64,000 nt of DNA from contig CAVZOJ010000003.1 in assembly GCA_963776845.1 (NCBI GenBank), positions 682,001 through 746,000 on the forward strand, written 5' to 3'. Origin of the DNA: Roseitranquillus sp963776845. GTDB lineage: Bacteria; Pseudomonadota; Alphaproteobacteria; Rhodobacterales; Rhodobacteraceae. Both the position numbers and the translations under genes were made by a program. Numbering within the stretch: position 1 is the stretch's first letter; each line of letters starts with the position of its first letter. A model generated the notes under the pieces. That model did no database searches and was not told the origin of the DNA. It was given only the letters and a program-made list of their open reading frames with translations. Of this stretch, positions 57,193 through 64,000 are shown piece after piece.

Positions 57193-58758
57193 ATGAAAAT
57201 CGGCGCCCTGAAGGAGACGCTGGAGGGCGAGGCGCGCGTGGCGATGACGCCCGACAGCGCACGGCAGCTCCAGAAGCTTGGCCACACCTGCCTTATCGAG
57301 GCCGGTGCCGGAGCGAGAGCAGAATTCACCGACGACGCCTATCGGGAAGCCGATGTGGAGGTTGTCGGCAGTGCCTCGGACGTCTTCGCGGCCACCGATG
57401 TCGTCGTGAAGGTCCGCCCGCCGACCGACGCCGAGGCGGACATGCTGCGCGAAGGGCAGACGCTCATCTCCTTCTTCTGGCCGGCGCAAAACGAGGCGTT
57501 GCTCGAAAGGGTCAAGGACAAGGGCGCGACCGCAATCGCGATGGACATGGTGCCGCGGATCAGCCGTGCGCAGAAGATGGACGCGCTCTCGTCGATGGCG
57601 AACATCGCCGGCTATCGCGCGGTGATGGAGGCGGGGAACAACTTCGGGCGCTTCTTCACCGGCCAGGTGACGGCCGCGGGCAAAGTGCCGCCGGCCAAGG
57701 TCCTGGTCATCGGCGCTGGCGTCGCGGGCCTGTCCGCGATCGGCACCTCCGTCAGCCTCGGCGCGATCGTGCGCGCCTTCGACGTCCGCCCCGAGGTTGC
57801 GGAACAGATCGAATCGATGGGTGCCGAGTTCCTGATGCTCGAGTTCGAGGAGGACGGCTCGGGAGAAGGCGGCTACGCCAAGCCCGCCTCGCCAGAGTTC
57901 ATCGAGAAGGAGATGGCGCTGTTCCGTGAGCAGGCGCCTGAGGTCGACATCGTAATCACCACCGCGCTGATCCCCGGCCGGCCGGCGCCAAAGCTCTGGC
58001 CGGAGGAGATGGTCAGGCTGATGAAGCCGGGCAGCGTTGTCGTCGACCTCGCGGCCGAGCAGGGGGGCAACTGCGACCTGACCGTACCGGGAGAGAAGAT
58101 CGTCACCGACAACGGCGTGACGGTCGTCGGCTACACCGACTTTCCAAGCCGCATGGCGACGCAATCGTCGACGCTCTACTCGACGAACATTCGTCACATG
58201 TTGACGGACCTGACTCCGGAAAAGGACGGCAAGATCGTCCAGAACATGGACGACGACGTCATCCGCGGCGCCACAGTGACTCATGCGCGGGAGATCACAT
58301 ACCCGCCGCCCAAGCCCAAGGTGCAGGCCATCGCCAAGGCGCCGCCGAAGGCGAAGGTCAAGGAGTTAACCCCCGAGGAACGGCGCGCGGCCGAAGTGGC
58401 GGCGTTCCGCAAGGCCACGCGCATGCAGGTCGGCCTTCTCGTCGTCGGCGCGCTTCTGATGCTGCTCGTCGGGGCCTACGCGCCAGAGAGCTTCATGGCG
58501 CACTTCATCGTCTTCGTCCTCGCCGTGTTCGTGGGCTTCCAGGTCATCTGGAACGTCAGCCACTCTCTCCACACGCCTCTGATGGCCGTGACGAACGCGA
58601 TCTCGGGCATAATCATCGTCGGCGCGCTGTTGCAGGTGGGATCGGGGAACTTCATCGTCATCCTGCTCGCCGCGATCTCCATCCTGATCGCATCGATCAA
58701 CATCGTCGGTGGGTTCCTGGTGACGCGCCGGATGCTCGCCATGTTCCAGAAATCCTGA
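57193..58758 (+). CDS. pntA: Proton-translocating NAD(P) transhydrogenase subunit alpha
   Basis: Alpha subunit of the membrane transhydrogenase, which uses proton motive force to make NADPH from NADH. It has 521 residues: an N-terminal NAD-binding domain (Rossmann motif VLVIGAGVAGLSAIG), then a proline/lysine-rich linker and four C-terminal membrane helices. It is the undivided E. coli-type alpha, not the split PntAA/PntAB seen in many alphaproteobacteria. GGGGGATGG precedes ATG at 57193, and pntB starts 10 bases after its stop. Confidence 0.95.
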   Translation: MKIGALKETLEGEARVAMTPDSARQLQKLGHTCLIEAGAGARAEFTDDAYREADVEVVGSASDVFAATDVVVKVRPPTDAEADMLREGQTLISFFWPAQNEALLERVKDKGATAIAMDMVPRISRAQKMDALSSMANIAGYRAVMEAGNNFGRFFTGQVTAAGKVPPAKVLVIGAGVAGLSAIGTSVSLGAIVRAFDVRPEVAEQIESMGAEFLMLEFEEDGSGEGGYAKPASPEFIEKEMALFREQAPEVDIVITTALIPGRPAPKLWPEEMVRLMKPGSVVVDLAAEQGGNCDLTVPGEKIVTDNGVTVVGYTDFPSRMATQSSTLYSTNIRHMLTDLTPEKDGKIVQNMDDDVIRGATVTHAREITYPPPKPKVQAIAKAPPKAKVKELTPEERRAAEVAAFRKATRMQVGLLVVGALLMLLVGAYAPESFMAHFIVFVLAVFVGFQVIWNVSHSLHTPLMAVTNAISGIIIVGALLQVGSGNFIVILLAAISILIASINIVGGFLVTRRMLAMFQKS

Positions 58759-58768
58759 GGGGGCCAAG

Positions 58769-60217
58769 ATGATCAGCGCAGGTCTCGTCGGCGCGGCCTA
58801 CATCGCCGCCTCCGTCCTCTTCATCCTCGCCCTCGGCGGGCTTTCGGGCCAGGAAAGCGCCAAGCGTGCCATCTGGTACGGCATCGTGGGTATGGCCTTC
58901 GCCGTACTGGCGACCGTCCTCGCGCCTGGCGTCGGCAACCTCGGCATCATCCTGATCATGGTCGCGATCGGTGCGGTCATCGGCGCGATCGTGGCGAAGC
59001 GGGTCGAGATGACCGAGATGCCGCAACTCGTCGCGGCGTTGCATTCGTTCGTCGGTCTCGCCGCGGTGTTCATCGGCCTCAACGCGGACGTCATGCTGCA
59101 CGCCGTGACCGTTCTGCGCGAGGCCGGCACGCCGCTGGCGGAGGCCGACCTCACCGGCTTTGGCGAGCGACTGTGGTACAAGGATGCGGTCGAGATCGCG
59201 ATCCTCAAGGTCGAGGTTTTCCTCGGCATCTTCATCGGCGCTGTGACGTTCACGGGCTCGGTCGTGGCGTTCGGCAAGCTCGCCGGCAAGATCTCGTCGA
59301 AGCCCGAGAAGTTGCCGGGCGGACACGCCCTGAACGCCGGCGCGCTCGCGCTCTGCATCATCCTCGGCATCCTCTACTTCAACGGTGCCGGCATCTGGAC
59401 GATGATCCTGACGTCGGTCATCGCGGGTTTCATCGGCTGGCATCTGATCATGGGGATCGGCGGTGCAGACATGCCGGTGGTCGTGTCGATGCTGAACAGC
59501 TACTCGGGCTGGGCAGCGGCGGCGATCGGCTTTACCTTGGGCAACGACCTGCTGATCGTGACCGGCGCCTTGGTCGGATCCTCTGGCGCGATCCTCAGCT
59601 ACATCATGTGCAAGGCCATGAACCGGTCGTTCGTCAGCGTCATACTCGGCGGCTTCGGCGCGACGCAGTCCACCGTGGCGGCGATCGAGGGCGAGCAGAT
59701 CGCGATCGATGCCGGCGGAGTAGCCCAGGCGCTGGAAGATGCCGACAGCGTCATCATCGTGCCCGGATACGGCATGGCGGTTGCGCAGGCGCAGCAATCG
59801 GTGAGCGAACTGACCCGTCGCCTTCGTGGCATGGGCAAGGAGGTGCGCTTTGCCATCCACCCCGTTGCGGGGCGGCTGCCTGGCCACATGAACGTGCTGC
59901 TCGCCGAGGCGAAGGTGCCCTACGACATCGTGCTGGAGATGGACGAGATCAACGAGGACTTCCCGTCGACCGACGTCGCGATCGTCATAGGATCGAACGA
60001 CATCGTGAATCCCGCCGCGCAGGAGGATCCGTCCTCGCCGATCGCGGGAATGCCCGTTCTCGAGGTTTGGAAGGCCAAGCAGGTCTTCGTCTCGAAGCGG
60101 GGTCAGGGCACGGGCTACAGCGGTATCGAGAACCCGCTCTTCTTCAAGGACAACACGCGGATGTTCTACGGCGACGCGAAGGCCAGTGTTGACGCGCTGC
60201 TTTCGCAGCTGAAGTAG
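58769..60217 (+). CDS. pntB: Proton-translocating NAD(P) transhydrogenase subunit beta
   Basis: Beta subunit of the transhydrogenase, 482 residues. The N-terminal two-thirds hold about nine membrane helices. The C-terminal NADP(H)-binding domain carries IIVPGYGMAVAQAQ, PVAGRLPGHMNVLLAEA and the loop VIGSNDIVNPAA. It follows pntA in the same operon and is followed by a DUF3422 gene 25 bases later. Confidence 0.96.
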   Translation: MISAGLVGAAYIAASVLFILALGGLSGQESAKRAIWYGIVGMAFAVLATVLAPGVGNLGIILIMVAIGAVIGAIVAKRVEMTEMPQLVAALHSFVGLAAVFIGLNADVMLHAVTVLREAGTPLAEADLTGFGERLWYKDAVEIAILKVEVFLGIFIGAVTFTGSVVAFGKLAGKISSKPEKLPGGHALNAGALALCIILGILYFNGAGIWTMILTSVIAGFIGWHLIMGIGGADMPVVVSMLNSYSGWAAAAIGFTLGNDLLIVTGALVGSSGAILSYIMCKAMNRSFVSVILGGFGATQSTVAAIEGEQIAIDAGGVAQALEDADSVIIVPGYGMAVAQAQQSVSELTRRLRGMGKEVRFAIHPVAGRLPGHMNVLLAEAKVPYDIVLEMDEINEDFPSTDVAIVIGSNDIVNPAAQEDPSSPIAGMPVLEVWKAKQVFVSKRGQGTGYSGIENPLFFKDNTRMFYGDAKASVDALLSQLK

Positions 60218-60242
60218 CTGGCAGGGAGCGGGTCTGTACCGC

Positions 60243-61526
60243 ATGGCGCCGCTGGAGGATCACCCTCTTCGCTACCAACTCGCGAACGAGTTGCACGCTC
60301 GCCCTTTCCCGTCGCTCGACGCGCCCTGCCGCGCCGCATTCCTCGCGATCAAGCAGCCGCAAGACGCGGCCGCTCGCGACCGCGCGGCGGACCGGGCGCA
60401 TCTGCTCGAACTGCTCGACCGCTACGGCGCGCAGCACCCGCAGCCGGACGCGACGCACTACTTCGGCAAGATCGGCCGCTATACGCTGAAGTGGGAGAGC
60501 CACACCGAGTTCGTCAGCTACACGGCGTTCGACGAGGGGGTGGCCGACCATCCTTTCGATGGGCGGACGTTCGGGATGTTTCCCGATGAGTGGCTGTCGC
60601 GGGCGCCCGGCACCAGGATCACGTCGGCCCTGATCCGGGTCGAGCCGATGCCGGACGGCGAGACCGTTCGGCGCAAGCTCGTGGACTGGTTCGTTCCCGA
60701 GAGCCTCGCGGTCAGCCGCATCCTCGACGATACAGCGATCATGGCCTCGGACTTTCGCATCGACAGCAGCGGCCATATTCGGATGGCGGTCTTTGCGCGT
60801 GAAGACACGGGCCCCCGGCGCATCGGGCGGATCGTGCAGCGCCTGTGCGAGATCGAGACCTACAAGGCAATGTCGATGCTCGGCCTCGCGCGCGTCCGCA
60901 CGCTCGGCAACAGGATGGCGGAGATCGACCACCGTCTGACCGACCTGATGAACGAAATGACCGGAGAGGTGAGCAAGCCTGACGCCACGCTCAAGGCGCT
61001 GCTAAACGTTTCGGCTGAGCTGGAGAAGATCCTGGCCGAGACGAGCTTTCGATTCGGCGCCACTGCGGCCTACGAGGCGCTGGTCGCCCAGCGGATCGAG
61101 GTGATGCGCGAAGAACGCTTCGAAGGACGCCAGTCGTTCGGCGAATTCATGATGCGCCGGTTCGACCCCGCGATGCGCACCGTCAAATCGGCCGAGCGGC
61201 GACTGCAGGCGATGGCCGAACGTGCCATTCGAGCCGGCAACCTGCTGAGGACGCGAGTGGATGTCGAGCGCTCTGCGCAGAACCAGGATCTGCTCGCGAG
61301 CATGGACAGGCGCGCCGATGCGCAGCTGAAATTGCAGCGCACCGTCGAGGGCTTGTCGGTCGTGGCGATCAGCTACTACGCCGTCAATCTCGTGAGCTAC
61401 ATGGCCTACCCGTTCGCTCCGGCAGGTTGGAGTCAGAGCCTTGTCACCGCGGCGCTGACCCCACCCGTCGTCTTGACTGTCTGGTTCGCGATCCGCCGGA
61501 TCCGGCGTGAGGTCGTCGCCGAGTAA
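60243..61526 (+). CDS. DUF3422 family protein
   Basis: Protein of 427 residues of unknown function. The N-terminal domain has NELHARPFPSL and FGKIGRYTLKWESHTEFVSYT. The middle is helical and charged, probably coiled-coil (residues about 220-350). Two hydrophobic helices lie near the C-terminus. The family is found widely in proteobacteria without a proven role. It lies 25 bases after pntB and probably shares its transcript. Its stop is inside a hairpin shared with the convergent YeeE/YedE gene. Confidence 0.88.
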   Translation: MAPLEDHPLRYQLANELHARPFPSLDAPCRAAFLAIKQPQDAAARDRAADRAHLLELLDRYGAQHPQPDATHYFGKIGRYTLKWESHTEFVSYTAFDEGVADHPFDGRTFGMFPDEWLSRAPGTRITSALIRVEPMPDGETVRRKLVDWFVPESLAVSRILDDTAIMASDFRIDSSGHIRMAVFAREDTGPRRIGRIVQRLCEIETYKAMSMLGLARVRTLGNRMAEIDHRLTDLMNEMTGEVSKPDATLKALLNVSAELEKILAETSFRFGATAAYEALVAQRIEVMREERFEGRQSFGEFMMRRFDPAMRTVKSAERRLQAMAERAIRAGNLLRTRVDVERSAQNQDLLASMDRRADAQLKLQRTVEGLSVVAISYYAVNLVSYMAYPFAPAGWSQSLVTAALTPPVVLTVWFAIRRIRREVVAE

Positions 61527-61535
61527 CTACTCGGC
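61518..61535. terminator. Shared hairpin over both stops of convergent genes
   Basis: GCCGAGT pairs with ACTCGGC around an AACT loop. It covers the TAA of the DUF3422 gene and the TAG of the convergent YeeE/YedE gene, which abut with no intervening base. It has no T-tract on either side, so intrinsic termination is weak at best. Folding could instead protect mRNA ends or slow polymerase. Confidence 0.45.
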
Positions 61536-62582
61536 AGGGACGGCCGCCCCCCGTGCCTCGCGCCGAATGACGCGGTCGGCGATCGCGCCTCCCGCGATGA
61601 TCGACACGATCGCCAAGATGGCAGCAAAGGACAGCGTTGGTACCCCAGAGAGACCAGCGCCGAGGGTGCATCCGCCTGCCAGGACGCCGCCGACGCCCAT
61701 CAGGACCCCGCCACCCACGTAACGCGCCGTCTGGCCGGGCGCGCCAAAGCTTTGCGGGTGAAATCGTCCCGAAGCGACAGAACTCACGAGGGCGCCGACA
61801 ATTATGCCGCCGATGAACCCGGTGCCGAACCCGGCCGGAATGGAGGTTGACGCAATCAGCCAGAAAAGCCCTTCAGCGGACGACGAGGTCGTCGACAAGC
61901 CCTCCATCGAGATCGGGTCGAACTCGTCGAACAGCACGAAGCCCGTGCCGACCCAAGCCATGGGCACGAGAAGACCCAACAGCGCAGCAAGGCCGAGATG
62001 AAGCGGTCGCGCGCCACTTCGTACGGCAAGAGTTGCGCAAGTGGCGACGATGAGAGCTGTCCAGATCAGAGCCCCGCCGGGCAGCGCAGCGAGGGAAGTG
62101 AAATCTCCAAGCGGCACCGTCACGCTCCCGAGGGTCGTTCGAAGCGGCGCGAGGATCCCCTTGAGCGTCGCATGCGCGGTGACCGCAAAAACGAGTAGGA
62201 CGGTCAGAGCCCGCAGGTTGCCCGACCCGAGCAGGACGGTCAGACGCGAAATGCAGCCGCGTGTCAGAACCATGCCGGATCCGAAGAGCAAACCGCCGAT
62301 CACGATCGCCAGCCACGGAAGCTCCGGTGTCAGGAAACGGTGCGACTCGAATGAGACGAGTCCGGTGGCGACCGCTGCCTGAGTGCCAAGAACGGCAGCC
62401 GCAAGCGCGACGAGCCAGACACCGGCCGCCGGCTTACGGTCCTGTGCATCGCCGGCGACGGCGCGACGAAGGCAGAACCGCGTGATCTCTGCCAAGAAAC
62501 CGAAGGCACCGCCCAGGAACAGGCCAAGAAACACGGATGCCTGCTGCGGCGTCAGGTAGTCTATACCGAGCGCTTCGAACAT
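61527..62582 (-). CDS. YeeE/YedE-family sulfur transporter
   Basis: Integral membrane protein of 351 residues with about nine helices. The conserved cysteine motifs are LTRGCISR and LAGGCTLGAG, characteristic of the YeeE/YedE thiosulfate-transport family. The two sulfur-handling cysteines suggest transport of thiosulfate or another reduced sulfur anion. No TusA-like or sulfurtransferase gene is adjacent. ATG at 62582 (MFEALGIDYL). Confidence 0.9.
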   Translation of the reverse strand: MFEALGIDYLTPQQASVFLGLFLGGAFGFLAEITRFCLRRAVAGDAQDRKPAAGVWLVALAAAVLGTQAAVATGLVSFESHRFLTPELPWLAIVIGGLLFGSGMVLTRGCISRLTVLLGSGNLRALTVLLVFAVTAHATLKGILAPLRTTLGSVTVPLGDFTSLAALPGGALIWTALIVATCATLAVRSGARPLHLGLAALLGLLVPMAWVGTGFVLFDEFDPISMEGLSTTSSSAEGLFWLIASTSIPAGFGTGFIGGIIVGALVSSVASGRFHPQSFGAPGQTARYVGGGVLMGVGGVLAGGCTLGAGLSGVPTLSFAAILAIVSIIAGGAIADRVIRREARGAAVPAE

Positions 62583-62802
62583 AACGAGCCTCCGACCTGC
62601 GGTTTCAGCCCGCATGTCGGCAAGTTTGCCCCGGCAATCAAGGTGATGCGTGGCGCCTCGCGCGCCTCAAGCGCGGACAACTTCAGGTCCGTGTCTGGTT
62701 CGTGGACACAGGCGTTTCGATCAACGGTGCATTTGGCGACGCCGCGCCTGAATCCGGCGCTCGAAGCGTCTGCGCGTTCTTTTTGATGGCCGCCGTCGGT
62801 CG

Positions 62803-63786
62803 CTACCGACCCCGGATCCGTGGGTCGAGGGCGTCCCGCAGCCCGTCTCCGATGTAGTTTACCGAGAGGACCGTGAGCGAGATCGCGAGGCCGGGCCACA
62901 GCACACGGGCTGGATACTGCTGCATGTAGTCCGTCGCATCGTAGAGCAGACGTCCCCAGGTCGGGAAGTCAGGCGGAAAACCGAGCCCCAGGAACGACAG
63001 GGCCGATTCCGTGATAATCGCGGTCGCGATGCCGAGCGTGGCGGACACCATGATCGGCGAGAGCACGTTGGGAAGGATGTGGCGCCCGATCAGTCGCGCG
63101 TTCGTCGTGCCGATGGAGCGGGCGGCGAGCACGAACTCACGCTCCTTCAGCGCAAGCACGTCGCCGCGTACGATCCGTGCCGTCGGCATCCACGATGTGA
63201 TGCCGATTGCCACGACGATCAGGATGAAGATGCCCATTTCCGGCCCGAAGGACGACGAGAGGGTCTCGCGGAAGAGCATCACCATGACCAACAGCAGCGG
63301 CAGCAGCGGCAAGGCCAGAAAGAGGTCGGTAAGGCGCATCAGCGGTCCGTCAAGCCAGCGGAAGAAGCCGGCGAGGACGCCGACCGCGGTGCCAAGGCAG
63401 AGCGCGAGCAGCATCGCGGTGATGCCGACCGCGATCGACACCTGCCCGCCTGCCAGCATCCGCGCCAGCATGTCGCGACCGAGCTGGTCCGCTCCGAACG
63501 GGTGCGCCCAAGAGGGTCCCGTGTTGCGGGCTCGGATGTCGATGTAGGTCGGGTCTATGGTCCAGATCAGCGGGCCGACGGTGACAGCCAGCACGATGAA
63601 GATGAAGAAACCCGCGCCGAAGAGCGCACCCTTGTGGCTGCTGAACTGGCTCCAGACGTCGGCCCATTGGCTGCGCGGCGGAGCGTCGGGAACGCGGTCG
63701 GCCAGGAGGTCGGCGACGACGGGTCCGCCGGTCTCCACCTCTGCGTCGCGCGGGAGGCGGTCCTGGGGGTCGGCGCGGTCAGTCAT
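62803..63786 (-). CDS. ABC transporter permease, dipeptide/oligopeptide type (DppC/OppC family)
   Basis: Inner-membrane permease of 327 residues for peptide or nickel-type substrates. After a hydrophilic N-terminal extension of about 45 residues come the conserved HPFGADQLGRDMLARML and the EAA-type loop AARSIGTTNARLIGRHILPN. The C-terminal GLGFPPDFPTWGRLL and VNYIGDGLRDALDPRIRGR are typical of DppC. Its start overlaps the upstream permease stop by 8 bases. Confidence 0.92.
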   Translation of the reverse strand: MTDRADPQDRLPRDAEVETGGPVVADLLADRVPDAPPRSQWADVWSQFSSHKGALFGAGFFIFIVLAVTVGPLIWTIDPTYIDIRARNTGPSWAHPFGADQLGRDMLARMLAGGQVSIAVGITAMLLALCLGTAVGVLAGFFRWLDGPLMRLTDLFLALPLLPLLLVMVMLFRETLSSSFGPEMGIFILIVVAIGITSWMPTARIVRGDVLALKEREFVLAARSIGTTNARLIGRHILPNVLSPIMVSATLGIATAIITESALSFLGLGFPPDFPTWGRLLYDATDYMQQYPARVLWPGLAISLTVLSVNYIGDGLRDALDPRIRGR

Positions 63787-64000
63787 AGCGGATCCTCGGA
63801 TCGAGGAGGCCGTAGAGGATGTCGGCGATCAGGTTGAACAGCACGATCAGCACGGCAAAGATGAAGGTTAGAGTTTGAACGAGCGGCAGGTCGTTCGCCT
63901 GAATGGCGGTGATCAGGAGCTGCCCGATGCCGTTCACCTTGAAGACCTGCTCGGTGATGATGGCGCCGCCGAAGATGCCTGGCACGCCGAGCGCAATGAC
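63779..64000 (-). CDS. ABC transporter permease, DppB/OppB family (5' part cut by window)
   Basis: C-terminal fragment, about 74 residues visible, of the partner permease. VPGIFGGAIITEQVFKVNGIGQLL and LNLIADILYGLLDPRIRYD are the conserved DppB C-terminus. The start lies beyond the window edge. It lies upstream of the DppC-type gene in the same operon, with an 8-base overlap. Confidence 0.88.
   Translation of the reverse strand, partial: VIALGVPGIFGGAIITEQVFKVNGIGQLLITAIQANDLPLVQTLTFIFAVLIVLFNLIADILYGLLDPRIRYD

Noticed and set aside
56428..58284. A 618-codon open frame on the minus strand
   Set aside because: It crosses the ICMT-like gene and pntA in antisense and has no family features.

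Overview
The window is high-GC (well above 60%), gene-dense chromosomal DNA from an alphaproteobacterium, most probably a member of the Rhodobacteraceae (Roseobacter/Rhodobacter group). The evidence is gene content and order. secD-secF, an Mth938-like gene and ccmA-ccmB-ccmC-ccmD-ccmG lie in one run, as in the helABCDX locus of Rhodobacter. Other matching features are an isolated fliG, cobS/cobT next to a J-domain gene and bolA, a PLPA-type C-terminal sorting protein, and malate synthase G with glcG. I see no rRNA, tRNA, CRISPR array, intact insertion sequence, phage genes or replication origin.

Layout. 1-5.3 kb (minus strand): an Mla-type lipid ABC transporter (mlaF cut by the window edge, mlaE) coupled to alanine racemase, a frameshifted TspO-like membrane protein, serS and a secreted trypsin-like protease. 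5.4-12.1 kb (plus): yajC-secD-secF, an Mth938-like gene, the cytochrome c maturation genes and a GFA-family gene. 12-19.9 kb: a DUF1697 gene, aconitase (frameshifted), a DUF1223 gene, a lipid A-type acyltransferase, fliG, a small secreted cysteine protein and purB (frameshifted). 20-29.5 kb: a DUF6314 gene, bioY, a hydrolase-OsmC fusion, recN, a small lipoprotein, an NTF2-like protein, the sorting-signal protein, a frameshifted FAD-linked oxidase, a CLC chloride channel and a DUF427 gene. 29.5-36.8 kb: Xaa-Pro aminopeptidase, then cobT and cobS separated by two opposite-strand genes, a Q-rich exported protein and an orphan TAXI-type binding protein. 36.9-39.4 kb: an ECF sigma factor, its anti-sigma factor, a fasciclin protein and a Tat-exported MsrB. 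39.8-45.2 kb: J-domain protein, bolA, a DUF4177 gene, gatB (heavily frameshifted), an SLT lipoprotein, an acyltransferase and a PfpI-like protein. 45.3-53.3 kb: pepN (frameshifted), a small membrane protein, glcB, glcG, a class I amidotransferase-like hydrolase and a BrkB-family protein. 53.5-64 kb: a lyxose isomerase-like protein, a GNAT protein, kynU, an SDR, an ICMT-like methyltransferase, pntA-pntB, a DUF3422 gene, a YeeE/YedE transporter and two dipeptide-type ABC permeases, the second cut by the window edge.

How the genes fit together. Most of the window is housekeeping. Protein export (YajC/SecDF), envelope upkeep (Mla, LpxL-like, SLT, Alr), c-type cytochrome assembly, NADPH supply (PntAB), the glyoxylate route (GlcB) and cobalt insertion for B12 (CobS/CobT) are all represented. 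The most system-like accessory piece is the sigma/anti-sigma/fasciclin/MsrB cassette, which looks like a periplasmic oxidative-damage response.

One technical feature dominates. Six minus-strand genes are broken by single extra bases: five genes carry one each and gatB carries about eight. Removing one base at each site restores a full-length product in every case. All are insertions, and none was found in a plus-strand gene. The likeliest cause is residual sequence error, so these genes are annotated across the frameshifts.
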